Below the pieces are notes generated by a model. The model did no database searches. It was not told the DNA's origin and saw only the letters and a list, made by a program, of their open reading frames with translations. DNA of 64,000 nt, from NCBI GenBank assembly GCA_036496425.1, contig DASXLG010000020.1:1-64000 (forward strand). The letters run 5' to 3'. Both the position numbers and the translations under genes were made by a program. This document shows positions 42,582 to 52,167 of this stretch, one piece after another (position 1 is the first letter of the stretch; every line of letters begins with the position of its first letter). This DNA comes from Terriglobia bacterium. Its GTDB lineage: Bacteria; Acidobacteriota; Terriglobia; 20CM-2-55-15.

Positions 42582-42665
42582 TCTCGTAGAGTTTGCTCCG
42601 TGAAACTGCGCACAAGCGGCGATCAAAATATCGGAAGCAGGGACGGTATGTCCATCTCAGCCGGT
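42582..42665 (-). pseudogene. Decayed PIN-domain (VapC-like) toxin fragment
   Basis: On the minus strand 42653-42591 reads 21 codons containing TVPASDILIAAC followed by AQFHGA, the fourth conserved block of VapC-type PIN domains (the Asp of SDILIAA is a metal ligand). Just upstream a shifted frame gives HENRLR, and just downstream another shift gives LYEK, both as expected for the flanking PIN sequence. So the fragment carries at least two frameshifts and lacks the first three-quarters of the domain. No antitoxin remnant is visible. Confidence 0.5.
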
Positions 42666-42679
42666 TTTCATGCAATGCC

Positions 42680-43615
42680 TTATCGAAACCATTCCGAAGG
42701 ATCGGCCTTCACACGCCGCTGAATAGATTTCCGCTTTTGGAGCAGGCGTGGGAGATGGCGAAGGAGGTAGAAGAATGCGGGGATCGAGGACCACTCCCTT
42801 AAAAACACAAAGCCGATGACGGCGAGATCGCGCTTCGTGATCGGCCAGAAATCGCGCCGGTACAGGCGGCCGCTGATGTTATTCAAGCGCAGCAGAAACC
42901 GGTTTTTAACTGAGTGGTAGTTGATCAGTTTCGGTAATTGGCTGCGGCGTTCCGGGGTGACGCGGCGGCGATGCCGGGCGGCGGCGGACGGAACATAAAT
43001 CGAAGTCCAGCCGAGAAGGCGGCAACGCCAGGCCAGGTCGGCATCTTCACGATAGGCAAAAAAGTCTTCGTCGAAATACTGGCCGGATATCACAACCGCA
43101 TCGAGTGCAGCCCTCCGGTACATGGCCGCGGCGCCACTCGGGCCGAAGATGTCTTCGGGTTGATCGAACTGCCCCGAATCCGGCTGATCGGCGCCGCGAT
43201 CGAGATGCCGCTGCTCGCGGAACATGATGATGCCGGTGGAATCGATCATCTTTCCATCCATGCGCAGCAGCTTGCCGCTCGCCGACGCGGCATCGGGCCG
43301 CACATCCAGGGCGCGTACCAGTTCCTCGATGAATGATGGGGCCAGGACGGTGTCGGGGTTGAGAATCAAAACGTATTCGGACTCAAAGCGCCCGATCAGT
43401 TCGTTGTGCGCCTTGCAGAAACCCGTATTGACGGGCGAGCGCATGAGATATTGAACGTCGAACGGCTCAACGGTCTTCAGCGTGTCGTCGCTGGAGGCAT
43501 TATCGAAAATGTGAACGGCGACGTCCGTGAACGTTTGCAAGCGCAGGCTCTCGAGGCAAGCGGCGATATCGCCGGCGCTGTTGAACGTGACGATGTTGAC
43601 GGCGACCTTCACCAT
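42680..43615 (-). CDS. Glycosyltransferase family 2
   Basis: A 311-residue GT-A enzyme: VAVNIVTFNSAGDIAACLESL, then VHIFDNASSDDT, the DxD-type NPDTVLAPSFIEEL and ADLAWRCRLLGW with the catalytic Asp region. It belongs to the rhamnosyltransferase-like GT2 group (WbbL type). It overlaps the next upstream GT2 gene by seven bases and is last in the minus-strand glycan cluster 46435-42680. A C-terminal amphipathic region with several Arg/Leu pairs may contact the membrane. Confidence 0.9.
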   Translation of the reverse strand: MVKVAVNIVTFNSAGDIAACLESLRLQTFTDVAVHIFDNASSDDTLKTVEPFDVQYLMRSPVNTGFCKAHNELIGRFESEYVLILNPDTVLAPSFIEELVRALDVRPDAASASGKLLRMDGKMIDSTGIIMFREQRHLDRGADQPDSGQFDQPEDIFGPSGAAAMYRRAALDAVVISGQYFDEDFFAYREDADLAWRCRLLGWTSIYVPSAAARHRRRVTPERRSQLPKLINYHSVKNRFLLRLNNISGRLYRRDFWPITKRDLAVIGFVFLREWSSIPAFFYLLRHLPRLLQKRKSIQRRVKADPSEWFR

Positions 43616-44445
43616 CCGATCAGCGCTCCGAACAGAACCTTGCTATAGCCGGGAAGATTCGAAGGCCGCGCGATCATCCGGCCGATCACACCGGCAGCAA
43701 CAGATGCCCGGACAGCAAGGACTTCATGCCATCTGAACCATTTCTGCGCATACCGGACCTGGTTCCGGTAGTACGCATCCACAAACCGGCCGCTCCCCAT
43801 CGCCTTCGCGCTGTAGCCGCCGGCGTGGGCGAACCTGGCCTCCGGCGCGAAGTAGACTTCCCAGTTGTCGCGCTGGAGACGGCGGCAGAAGTCCACGTCT
43901 TCGTACCAGGCGGGATAGAAGCCGGGATCGAATATTAGAGTTCCTTTGGAGATCTCGCGCCGGATCATAATGGCGGCGGCCGCGACCTGCTCGACTTGAA
44001 TGAAATCCCCTGCGCGGTCATAGACCGCGCCTACAGGCAGGCCGAGATTTTCACGGAGGAGAGTCCACATCGTGGGGAGAAGACGGGGAAGATATTTCTC
44101 TCCGGCATAGCCGCCGATGGCCGCAGCGCGGGGATGAGTGTCCATGAACTGTTCCATCAACCGAATCGAACCTGGGGCGGCCTGCACGTCTGGATTCAAA
44201 ATGAGGACATATGGCGTTTCTGCCCGCTGGAGGATCTCATTGACGCCGCCGGCAAACCCGCGATTTTCGCTGCTGCGGACAACCTGAGCCCTGCTGGATT
44301 CCCGGCCGGCAAAATCCAGCGAATCGTCTTGCGACGCGTTATCAAAAACGAGAATCTTCAGATCCGGCTCGCCGAGCAGCGATTCTACGCAGGCCTGGAG
44401 GTGGCGTCCGGAATTCCAGTTCACAATACCAGCCGTCGTCTTCAT
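43609..44445 (-). CDS. Glycosyltransferase family 2
   Basis: A 278-residue enzyme starting at the ATG at 44445, which overlaps the methyltransferase stop (ATGA). Motifs are GIVNWNSGRHLQACVESLL, VFDNASQDDS, LILNPDVQAAPGSI and YPAWYEDVDFCRRLQR. It is closely related in organisation to the downstream GT2, so the pair probably adds two successive sugars, perhaps deoxyhexoses, to a surface polysaccharide. Confidence 0.9.
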   Translation of the reverse strand: MKTTAGIVNWNSGRHLQACVESLLGEPDLKILVFDNASQDDSLDFAGRESSRAQVVRSSENRGFAGGVNEILQRAETPYVLILNPDVQAAPGSIRLMEQFMDTHPRAAAIGGYAGEKYLPRLLPTMWTLLRENLGLPVGAVYDRAGDFIQVEQVAAAAIMIRREISKGTLIFDPGFYPAWYEDVDFCRRLQRDNWEVYFAPEARFAHAGGYSAKAMGSGRFVDAYYRNQVRYAQKWFRWHEVLAVRASVAAGVIGRMIARPSNLPGYSKVLFGALIGW

Positions 44446-45308
44446 GCGGGCTTCTTCGTCGCAAAAACCAGCATGATGTCCATTGGATTGATGCGGAATG
44501 TCAGACTTGAGGAGCCGTTTGTCTGTGGAAGCCAACGGCAATATCGCGACAGCCGGTTGAGGACCAGCCCGGCGCTGGCGTGCTTCCCGATGTTTTTCAC
44601 GCGGCGCACTTCAAGGCCATGATCTTTAAAAAGCCGCGAAATGGTTTTCGGATCGAAGAAGAAATAGTGCTCGGGAATGAACTGGCGCCAGCGCGACTTC
44701 AGGAGCGTGAATGGAAGCGACGCGATGTTCGGTGTTTCGATCACGAGCAGGCCGCCCGGTTTCAGCCGTTCCGCCATCGCCTGGATGAAACGGCGCGGCG
44801 AATCGACGTGTTCGATGACATGAAAGCTGGCAGCCACGTCGAAGTCCTTCCACGGGACGCGTTCGATCACGCCTTCAAAGAGCGGCGCAATGCGGCGCGA
44901 ATCCGCCGCCAGATCCGGATTCGGCTCGACGCCGAAAACATTGAATGACTTGCTCGCGACGTCCAGGAAATCGCCCCGCGCGCAGCCGACCTCCAGCAGT
45001 TTGCCGCCGGACTTGAACTGCTGCATGAGGTCGAGCCGCCACTGCGCGTTCAAACGTCCGAGCCGGTGCTCCTCAGTTCCGGACAACTGCCGGAAACTTT
45101 CATTAGCCTGGATAACTCTTTGCGTGGTTACGGAACCGGAATCGGCTCCGAATACAAGATTAGACCGCCGCAATCCGACGTAGCGGAAACCGCAGCTCAC
45201 GCACTCGACGAGCGGCCCGTCGAGGCCCGGCGAGTTCAGGACGAAGCGCGGGTTCTTGGTGCCGCAGAGATCGCAATCCGCCGCCTGTTCCTCAGAATTT
45301 GCGGGCAT
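44442..45308 (-). CDS. SAM-dependent methyltransferase with N-terminal zinc ribbon
   Basis: A 288-residue protein. Residues 10-45 hold two CxxC pairs (DCDLCGTKN; ECVSCGFRY), a zinc ribbon. A class I methyltransferase follows with motif I LLEVGCARGDFLDVA, the acidic strand VFGVEPNPD, and ASFHVIEHVDSPRRFI and LKPGGLLVIETPN. This combination is typical of methyltransferases in polysaccharide loci that modify a nucleotide sugar or cap a glycan. It is translationally coupled to the following GT2. Confidence 0.9.
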   Translation of the reverse strand: MPANSEEQAADCDLCGTKNPRFVLNSPGLDGPLVECVSCGFRYVGLRRSNLVFGADSGSVTTQRVIQANESFRQLSGTEEHRLGRLNAQWRLDLMQQFKSGGKLLEVGCARGDFLDVASKSFNVFGVEPNPDLAADSRRIAPLFEGVIERVPWKDFDVAASFHVIEHVDSPRRFIQAMAERLKPGGLLVIETPNIASLPFTLLKSRWRQFIPEHYFFFDPKTISRLFKDHGLEVRRVKNIGKHASAGLVLNRLSRYCRWLPQTNGSSSLTFRINPMDIMLVFATKKPA

Positions 45309-45340
45309 ACAGCACTATTGTTATCTGATATGCGGTCAAT

Positions 45341-46435
45341 TTAACCAGAAACGACAAGCTCTCTGAATAAGTTTTCGTACGCGTCCGTCACGGCGTCCCA
45401 GGAATAGCGAGCTTTGGCGCGGGACCGGGCGGCCGCGCGCAGCCTCTCCACGAGCGCCGGGTCAGACAAAGTCAGTTCAAGTTGCGGGCGAAGCGTGGCG
45501 GCATCATCGAAGAACAGCCCGGCGTCGCCGAGCACTTCGTTATTTTCAGGAGTGTCTTTGGCGATGACGCAATTGCCGGCGCCCATGGCTTCGATCAACG
45601 CGGGGTGCGTGCCGCCCACTTCGGTCGCTTGAATATACGCGTAAGCGTGCGACTGGAGCTCGCGGTATCCCGTTCCATAAATCGCGCCCGGAAACAGGAT
45701 GCGTGGATCGCGTGTGCTTTTCAGGCGCTCGATATAGTCGTGCGCGTATGGCGCGTCGCCGACGATGAGAAGCGGCATGTTCGTCCGAACATTCTCGAAT
45801 GTTTCGGTCACGATGTGCGCGTTGTTCTCCGGCTCGAGGCGGCTGACATAGAGGAAGTATTCGCGGGGCTTCACGCCCAGGCGGTCGAGCACAGCCGTGG
45901 TTTCAACTCGCTCGCACTGCGCTCCATACGCGATCATGACGGACGGCGTGCGGTACTCTTTCAGATAATAATCGCGAATGACGTTGGCATCGGTGACGAC
46001 GACATTCGGAATCAGCGTCGCCAGCCGCTCCGAGAGGCGGTAATAGGCGCGGCCGGCCGGACCCCACTTTTTTCGAAGCCGTTCGATACCGTCGACATTC
46101 AATGCCACGGATGTTCCGCCGAGCCGCGAAATGACGCAAAAGATCGCGTTCGCCGCATTGCACATGAGAATGCAATCGAACCGCCGGGGCAGCGCGTGAA
46201 GCACGGAGAGGAAGGTATGCGCGACGGTGTCGAGGTGTTTTGTGCCGATCGTGGGAAGAATGGTGAGGCGTACGCCTTTATAGGTCTTGTCCGGATAGCG
46301 GATGTTGTTCGAGCGGCAGTAGACCGTCACGTCGTGGCCACGAGCGGCCAGACGGGTGGCGAGTTCTTCGGCGAAGGTTTCGAACCCGCCGTAATTGGCC
46401 GGGATGCCGCGGGTTCCCAGGATGGCCAGTCTCAT
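45341..46435 (-). CDS. Glycosyltransferase family 4 with DUF1972 N-terminus
   Basis: A 364-residue GT-B enzyme starting at the ATG at 46435 (MRLAILGTRGIPANYGGFETFAEEL). RGIPANYGGFET is the signature of the DUF1972/WbcX-type rhamnosyl- or galactosyltransferase N-domain. The C-domain has FLYVSRLEPENN, ATEVGGTHPALIEAMGAGN and NEVLGDAGLFFDD. The longer frame to 46543 runs into repeat sequence and lacks a ribosome binding site. It is first in the surface-glycan cluster. Confidence 0.9.
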   Translation of the reverse strand: MRLAILGTRGIPANYGGFETFAEELATRLAARGHDVTVYCRSNNIRYPDKTYKGVRLTILPTIGTKHLDTVAHTFLSVLHALPRRFDCILMCNAANAIFCVISRLGGTSVALNVDGIERLRKKWGPAGRAYYRLSERLATLIPNVVVTDANVIRDYYLKEYRTPSVMIAYGAQCERVETTAVLDRLGVKPREYFLYVSRLEPENNAHIVTETFENVRTNMPLLIVGDAPYAHDYIERLKSTRDPRILFPGAIYGTGYRELQSHAYAYIQATEVGGTHPALIEAMGAGNCVIAKDTPENNEVLGDAGLFFDDAATLRPQLELTLSDPALVERLRAAARSRAKARYSWDAVTDAYENLFRELVVSG

Positions 46436-46525
46436 TGCATTGGAACGATACCATTCGGAGCGCTGCGCGGAAATCTGTAAGGTGGCTGCGCCACTTTTAG
46501 GAAGTGAGCTATGGGAGGAGCGCAA

Positions 46526-46698
46526 CATTCCCCGCCCTTCCAAGGCGGGGTGGCTGCGCCGTCAATAAAATGGTCCGTTCTTTGGCAGGCGCAGACGGGG
46601 TGGTTGGTAACTTCCATCAACAAACAAGGTGCGCTTCGCGGTTCGTAACTAACCACCCCGGCGCTTTGCGCCACCCTTCCTTGAAAAGGAGGGGAATG
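46526..46698. repeat. Nested 173-bp palindromic element (family K)
   Basis: The outer arms (46526-46560 and about 46659-46698) pair imperfectly; an inner pair, GGGGTGGTTGGTAAC (from 46597) with GTAACTAACCACCCC (ending 46659), is better. Small local hairpins (CCCCGCCCTTCC/GGCGGGG) sit at the ends. The structure of nested arms with terminal hairpins resembles a MITE or REP-type element with no coding capacity. It fills the 332-base gap 46436-46767 between divergent genes, in which I see no gene. Confidence 0.75.
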
Positions 46699-46767
46699 GA
46701 AGCGTCGCGAACTTCATAGATGCTCGCGCAGCGCTCTTTTTAATCGGAAAGCAGCTATTCTTTTCCT

Positions 46768-47877
46768 ATGCAAGACCTCCTCGCCAGATGCCGCCAGCAG
46801 CTCCCGGAAGCCGTGCTTCTGCTTGAGCGGATGGTTTCGATGGAATCGCCGAGTCTCGACAAAGCACTCACCGATAAATTTGTTCAATTTGTCAGTGAAC
46901 AATTTACCGGAGGCGACGTCACCATCATCCCGGCAGAAAAATTCGGCAATCACCTGCGCCTGAAATTTCCGGGTGCGTCCCGAAATCGGGTGCTCCTGCT
47001 CGGACACACCGATACCGTCTGGCCCGCGGGAGAACTGGCCAGACGGCCGTTCAAGATCGAAGGTGGGCAGGCTCTCGGCCCCGGGGTGTTCGATATGAAA
47101 TCGGGGATTGTTCTGATGCGAATGGCGCTTGCCGTATTGAAAGACAGCCCCGTGACCATTCTGCTTACAAGCGACGAGGAAGCCGGCAGTCCATCGTCGC
47201 GCGCGTTGATCGAAAGCGAGGCCATCCAGTGCGCGGCCGTGCTGGTGCTCGAGCCGGCGCTTCCGGGCGGCGCGTTGAAGACGGCGCGCAAGGGTTCCGG
47301 AAGATTCACGCTTAAAGCCATCGGACGGGCGGCGCACGCCGGCATCGATCCGCAGAAAGGCGTGAACGCGATCGAGGAGCTTTCGCATCAGATCCTGAAG
47401 CTGCAGAAGATGACCGACATTCGGTGCGGTACCACGGTGACCGTCGGTGTCGTGCAGGGCGGAACCCGATCCAATGTCGTACCGGCTGAAGCGGCCGCCG
47501 AAATCGATGTGCGCGTGACATCGATGGAGGAAGCGGAAAGGCTCGTCGCAGCGATCAGGAGTCTCACACCGCACCTGCCGGAAGCGCGGCTGGAAATCCA
47601 CGGCGCGATGAACCGGCCGCCGATGGAGCGCACCACCGACACCGCGAAGCTGTTCAACCTGGCGCGGACGCTTGCCGCGCAGATCGGAATCGATTTGAAA
47701 GAAGACTCCACAGGCGGGGCTTCGGACGGGAATTTCACGGCCGCGCTGGGCATTCCAACACTCGACGGCCTGGGCGCGATTGGCGGCGGGGCGCACGCTG
47801 CCGATGAGTGGGTGGAGATCGAGTCGCTGCCGGCCCGGGCAGCGATCGTCGCGGGATTGATAGGCGAACTAATGTAG
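46768..47877 (+). CDS. M20 family metallopeptidase (carboxypeptidase G2-like)
   Basis: A 369-residue cytosolic zinc hydrolase. LLGHTDTVWP has the first zinc His and its Asp; GPGVFDMKSGI has the bridging Asp; TSDEEAGS has the catalytic Glu pair. The dimerisation domain begins near residue 180 (FTLKAIGRAAHAGIDPQKGVNAIEEL) and the last ligand is His in GGGAHAADEWVE. Closest in pattern to glutamate carboxypeptidases. Together with the next two genes it forms a plus-strand group, though the start of the next is 24 bases away. Confidence 0.9.
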   Translation: MQDLLARCRQQLPEAVLLLERMVSMESPSLDKALTDKFVQFVSEQFTGGDVTIIPAEKFGNHLRLKFPGASRNRVLLLGHTDTVWPAGELARRPFKIEGGQALGPGVFDMKSGIVLMRMALAVLKDSPVTILLTSDEEAGSPSSRALIESEAIQCAAVLVLEPALPGGALKTARKGSGRFTLKAIGRAAHAGIDPQKGVNAIEELSHQILKLQKMTDIRCGTTVTVGVVQGGTRSNVVPAEAAAEIDVRVTSMEEAERLVAAIRSLTPHLPEARLEIHGAMNRPPMERTTDTAKLFNLARTLAAQIGIDLKEDSTGGASDGNFTAALGIPTLDGLGAIGGGAHAADEWVEIESLPARAAIVAGLIGELM

Positions 47878-47901
47878 AATCATTTCTTGGGGTAGCCTCC
47901 C

Positions 47902-49191
47902 TTGAAATCGGTCTTTTACGTCGAGGACGAGTTTGTCGCGACTCTTTTTAAGCAGTATTTTAACGGGACGGGTAACAGCGCAGTCTTTCTAAAGCCGGAT
48001 CACATCGACACGGATTCTGCCGATTTTGTTGTGGCGCAGTCCGAAGATGCTGAAACGCTTACGAGAATCCTGGAAGCTGTCGGCCGCGAACCGCGAAAAG
48101 TCCCTACCCTTGTCATCACATCCCAACCTGAGCGTATCCCCGAAAAATACAAAAGTTTTGCGCATTTTGTGGGGGTGCCCGAGCTGCTCGAATCGAATTT
48201 CCGGTGGCACATCCGGCTGGCCCGCACGACGCGCATTGTGGAGGAGGTCAAGGCACAGTTCGAAGGCGCCGAATCCGTCCTGATTCTGCTTCAGGACGAT
48301 CCGGATCCCGATGCCATAGCCAGCGGTCTCGCGCTCCGGCAGGTGCTCGGCCGCAACAAGCAGACCGCGCCGCTCGGCTCATTCGGCCGCGTAACGCGGC
48401 CCGAAAACATCGCCATGGTGAAGCTGCTCGAGATCGAGATCGAGAAAATCACGAAGGATACGATCAAGGACTTCAACCATATCGCGGTGGTGGACCTTCA
48501 GCCGCCGCATCTTTCGAACCCTCCCGACGAGATCGATCTGGTGATCGATCATCATCCCGAACAGTTCAACTATCAGAGCCATTTGAAGGACATCCGGCCG
48601 AATTACGGGGCGACGTCGACCATTCTGCTCGAATATCTTCTCTGCTCGAACAGCAGCATCGGAACCCGGCTCGGCACCGCGATGCTGTACGGGATCAAGA
48701 GCGACACCTTCGCCCTCTCGCGCGAAGTCAACGAATGGGATGTGCTCGCGTTTTCATATTTGTACCAGCTTGCCAATCAAAATCTGATGCGGCGCATCGA
48801 GCGGCCCGAGCTGCCGCCGGCTGCGCTCGATGCCTTGAGTGTGGCGTTGAAAAACCGCCGCGTGATTGATCGCGTGGCATTTGTGAATCTCGGCCGCGTC
48901 GAGCGCGACGACCTGATTCCGCAGATGGCGGATTTCAGTCTGTCGTTCGAAGGCATCGAGTGGGCGTTCGTCAGCGGCGTGTTCGACTCGAACTACATCA
49001 TCTCCGTTCGCAACGTCGGGTATGTCCGGTCGGCGGGGCGCGTCCTGAAGGAAGCGTTCGGGGGAATCGGCTCTGCCGGCGGACACGCATCGATGGCCAA
49101 AGCCATTATCCCGCTGGGTTCGAAGCCGATCCGTCAGATGGATCGAATGGTCCAGGATAGATTCCTGAAAGCGCTGCACGCGGGGAAATGA
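47902..49191 (+). CDS. DHH-family phosphoesterase with extra N-terminal domain
   Basis: A 429-residue protein. Residues about 120-429 are DHH/DHHA1: [10 protein letters not shown] (133-142) and VIDHHPE (His217/His218 of the DHH motif), and the C-terminal [15 protein letters not shown] substrate loop. Such enzymes (NrnA type) degrade nano-RNA, pAp or cyclic dinucleotide products. Residues 1-110 are an additional alpha/beta domain ([33 protein letters not shown]) resembling a TrkA-N/RCK or receiver-like fold, which may sense a ligand. The start is a TTG. The stop overlaps the dtd start (ATGA). Confidence 0.85.
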   Translation: MKSVFYVEDEFVATLFKQYFNGTGNSAVFLKPDHIDTDSADFVVAQSEDAETLTRILEAVGREPRKVPTLVITSQPERIPEKYKSFAHFVGVPELLESNFRWHIRLARTTRIVEEVKAQFEGAESVLILLQDDPDPDAIASGLALRQVLGRNKQTAPLGSFGRVTRPENIAMVKLLEIEIEKITKDTIKDFNHIAVVDLQPPHLSNPPDEIDLVIDHHPEQFNYQSHLKDIRPNYGATSTILLEYLLCSNSSIGTRLGTAMLYGIKSDTFALSREVNEWDVLAFSYLYQLANQNLMRRIERPELPPAALDALSVALKNRRVIDRVAFVNLGRVERDDLIPQMADFSLSFEGIEWAFVSGVFDSNYIISVRNVGYVRSAGRVLKEAFGGIGSAGGHASMAKAIIPLGSKPIRQMDRMVQDRFLKALHAGK

Positions 49192-49637
49192 GAGCTGTCA
49201 TTCAACGCGTATCGAACGCCAGGGTCGTGATTGGCGGTGCGGAGCACTCTCGCATCGACGCGGGCATTCTTGTCCTGCTCGGCGTCGAGAAGGAAGACAC
49301 GGCGGAAGACGCCACGGCGCTGGCGCGGCGGATTGTGGAGTTGAGGATTTTCGAGGACGAGGCGGGAAAGATGAATCGGTCGATCGCCGAAACGGGCGGG
49401 CAGATTCTCGCTGTATCCCAATTCACGTTGCTCGGCGATTGCCGGCGCGGGCGGCGGCCGTCATTTGATCCGGCGGCGCCGCCGGACATGGCTAAGCCGC
49501 TATACGAGCTGTTCGTGAAAGAAGTTGAGACGTCTGGGATCCCGGTGGCGACAGGAGTGTTTCAGGCAATGATGGAAATCGAGCTGACCAATCAGGGACC
49601 GGTAACCTTCATTCTCGACAGCCGGAAACGCTTTTGA
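49188..49637 (+). CDS. dtd: D-aminoacyl-tRNA deacylase
   Basis: A 149-residue protein matching Dtd throughout: [41 protein letters not shown], the active-site [20 protein letters not shown] and [11 protein letters not shown] (the Gly-Pro that rejects L-amino acids). It removes D-amino acids mischarged to tRNA. It is coupled to the DHH gene; the last 46 bases are antisense to the end of the convergent unknown gene. Confidence 0.96.
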   Translation: MRAVIQRVSNARVVIGGAEHSRIDAGILVLLGVEKEDTAEDATALARRIVELRIFEDEAGKMNRSIAETGGQILAVSQFTLLGDCRRGRRPSFDPAAPPDMAKPLYELFVKEVETSGIPVATGVFQAMMEIELTNQGPVTFILDSRKRF

Positions 49638-50839
49638 ATCGGCTCGACTGAGAGCTGCAGCGCAGGCGCCACCCCGATCGGCGCGACGTGGTCGAGAAAC
49701 AACTCGACGGATGCAGGCGTGGCCAGAAGATAATTCGAAACGCTCCACTTGCACTGCGCCGCCATCGGATGCAGCGGACTGATGAGCCAGCCCCGGGCCC
49801 TTTCGTTCGCAGTCTGGGCCGGTTTCGAAGTAAACGCCCACGACGACAGATTCAACGTCCGGAGAGCCGCCGCGGCGTCGGCCGCGGTGCTGATCAATAC
49901 AGGTTCGTCCGTTGCTGTCGCGGAATACGAGAACGGACGCGATGGAGCATCCGGCGACGGCAGGTCTTCCCGGGCGGCCGCAAGCGACAACGACGAATGG
50001 CCTTCGATCAGCTGGCGAATCTGCTGGAACCCTGCCCATCCGGCTTCATCTTCCGTTCGCGCGCTTCCGGAATTCCGGAGTGTTTCGTCCCAGCGCGCGC
50101 CGAATTTCAGAGCGGAATTCACGGCGCTCGCGAACGAAATCGAACCAGCCGACACGAGCGCGGACAACAGCGCGGTTCCGATCACGTGAAAACGCAGGGG
50201 CACTTTTGCAGCACGGTGGCCGACCCAATCCAGCAACGCGGACTGAAAAACGAGATTCTCGATCAGGCGCGCATGAATCCGGTGATAGTCGTACGGCTTT
50301 CCAAACCGCCGTTTGGTTTCGTAATGCGCTGCAGGCGAAAGGTTGCCTTCCTTTATCCACGTGTCGCGGACCGCGCCGATCGTTGTGTCGAAGTAGTGAT
50401 CGGCGTTGTGCAGCGTGTGGAACGTGAAAACATCCCAGCCGGTGATTTTGGCGGCGCAGATCATCCGCTGCCGGATCGTCGCAAGAGCATCGATTTCGTT
50501 GAGCCAGCCCAGGGCCAGGTTCTCGGCGGGCATGAGATTATAGAGAGCCGGAACCACGACGGTGGCAGGATGTCCGGCCAATGGGCGGCTGGACCATCGG
50601 TGGAGTCCGCGAAGCGCGGAGGCCCTCCAACGGAACCCGCTCCTGGTGGGCACTGGAACGGGGTACGACGTCGTTTTCCAGGCCTGATCTTGTTTGTAGC
50701 CGCCTATTAGCATAAATCCCGCGCCAGTGTTGAGCAATTCATCGGCCAACGCCGAATTTCGAGGAATGACGGGCATTCTGGCGAAGGCTTCCCCGGAAAC
50801 GAAACTTTTCGTAACGCTTTCGGCAAGCCGGTACCGCAT
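49592..50839 (-). CDS. Hypothetical protein, 415 residues
   Basis: An open frame with natural composition on the minus strand, from the ATG at 50839 to a stop inside the 3' end of dtd (46-base antisense overlap). It has no signal peptide and one possible hydrophobic stretch near 210-230 ([21 protein letters not shown]). There are several conserved-looking His/Trp/Tyr clusters ([45 protein letters not shown]) that would fit an enzyme, but I do not recognise the family. The competing plus-strand frame at 49688-50710 is Arg/Gly-rich and looks like a shadow. Divergent from the CoA transferase, 51 bases between starts. Confidence 0.6.
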   Translation of the reverse strand: MRYRLAESVTKSFVSGEAFARMPVIPRNSALADELLNTGAGFMLIGGYKQDQAWKTTSYPVPVPTRSGFRWRASALRGLHRWSSRPLAGHPATVVVPALYNLMPAENLALGWLNEIDALATIRQRMICAAKITGWDVFTFHTLHNADHYFDTTIGAVRDTWIKEGNLSPAAHYETKRRFGKPYDYHRIHARLIENLVFQSALLDWVGHRAAKVPLRFHVIGTALLSALVSAGSISFASAVNSALKFGARWDETLRNSGSARTEDEAGWAGFQQIRQLIEGHSSLSLAAAREDLPSPDAPSRPFSYSATATDEPVLISTAADAAAALRTLNLSSWAFTSKPAQTANERARGWLISPLHPMAAQCKWSVSNYLLATPASVELFLDHVAPIGVAPALQLSVEPIQKRFRLSRMKVTGP

Positions 50840-50890
50840 TTCGCAAAACGCCGCTGTGGACGGTCTAGAAAGTTGATAGGCTGGCGCAGG

Positions 50891-52087
50891 ATGAAACCTC
50901 TCGAAGACCTCTTTGTTGTAGACCTGTCGCGAATCCTGTCGGGTCCGGTGTGCACGATGCTCATGGCCGATATGGGCGCTGAAGTAATAAAGATAGAGCC
51001 GCCGCCTCTGGGCGACGACAGCCGCCAGTGGGGACCGCCGTTCATCGGCGGTATCAGCACGTATTTTCTAGCAGTTAATCGGAATAAGAAGAGTCTGGGC
51101 CTGAACCTGAAGGCGGAAGCCGGCCGGCGAATTTTATGGAAACTCATCGAGCGGGCCGACGTCATCGTCGAGAATTTCCGGCCCGGCGTCCTCGACAAGC
51201 TGGGTTTCGGATACGAGGCCGTCGCGAAGGCCAACCCCAGGACCGTTTATTGTTCGATTTCAGGCTTCGGCCAGACCGGACCGTATCGCGAGCGGCCGGG
51301 CTATGACGTGATCGCCCAGGGTGAGTCTGGAATGATGGACCTTACGGGATTTCCGGACGGCCCGCCGGCCAAACTTGGCGCATCGCTGGCCGATATCGTC
51401 GCAGGCCTGTATGCATTTAATGGGATCTGCCTGGCGCTGCTCGCGCGTCATAAAACCGGCAAGGGACAGCGCGTTGATGTCAGTTTACTTGACGGTATGG
51501 TATCCACCCTTGCCTATCATGCCCTGATTTACCTGTCGACCGGACGCTCTCCCAGGCGGGCGGGCACGCGGCATCCTTCAATCGTCCCGTACGAGTCCTT
51601 CAAGGTGACAGACGGCTTCGTGAATATCGCCGTTACGAACCAGAAGCAGTGGGAAAACTTCTGCGAAGTGCTCGGTTTTCCGGAAATGGCCCATGACGCC
51701 CGATTCGAATCGATGAAAGCGCGGCTCGCCAATTACGGCGAATTGCGGCCGATGATCAATCGCGTCGTATCGAAGATGACGCGGAGCGAGGTGATGGAAG
51801 CCATGTCGAAAGTCGGCATTCCTGCAGGCCCGATCAATACGGTGGCTGAAATCCTCGAAGATCCGCATATCCGCGCCCGCGAAATGGTCGTGGAGTTGAC
51901 CCATCCGGAATACGGTCCCCTGAAGATGCTTGGCATTCCGATCAAGCTGTCCGATACGCCGGGGGCCGCCGAAAAGGCGCCGCCGAAATTCGGGGAACAT
52001 AACCTTCAGGTGCTTCGCGGATTGGGATACAGCGACTCCGAGATTGAGAAGCTTGAAAAAGAGGGAATAGCCACAAGAGGCACATAA
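50891..52087 (+). CDS. Class III CoA transferase (CaiB/BaiF family)
   Basis: A 398-residue enzyme starting at the ATG at 50891 (MKPLEDLFVVDLSRILSGPVCTMLMADMGAEVIKIE, the standard N-terminus). The nucleophile is Asp168 in KLGASLADIVAGLYA, equivalent to Asp169 of formyl-CoA transferase. GYDVIAQGESGMM and GKGQRVDVSLLDGM are further signatures. It moves CoA between a carboxylic acid donor and acceptor; the substrate is unknown. No adjacent acyl-CoA enzyme suggests a pathway. Confidence 0.93.
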   Translation: MKPLEDLFVVDLSRILSGPVCTMLMADMGAEVIKIEPPPLGDDSRQWGPPFIGGISTYFLAVNRNKKSLGLNLKAEAGRRILWKLIERADVIVENFRPGVLDKLGFGYEAVAKANPRTVYCSISGFGQTGPYRERPGYDVIAQGESGMMDLTGFPDGPPAKLGASLADIVAGLYAFNGICLALLARHKTGKGQRVDVSLLDGMVSTLAYHALIYLSTGRSPRRAGTRHPSIVPYESFKVTDGFVNIAVTNQKQWENFCEVLGFPEMAHDARFESMKARLANYGELRPMINRVVSKMTRSEVMEAMSKVGIPAGPINTVAEILEDPHIRAREMVVELTHPEYGPLKMLGIPIKLSDTPGAAEKAPPKFGEHNLQVLRGLGYSDSEIEKLEKEGIATRGT

Positions 52088-52167
52088 GGAAAACGTATTG
52101 GAGATTCCCCGCGATGTCTCCTCTTGTGCCCCGCGCGCTTTCTGAATTATTCTTCAGGGTTCTGTGT

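Noticed and set aside
49688-50710. A 340-codon plus-strand frame opposite the unknown 415-residue gene
   Set aside because: The product is Arg/Gly-rich and low in hydrophobic core residues; the minus-strand frame has balanced composition and a compact divergent start.
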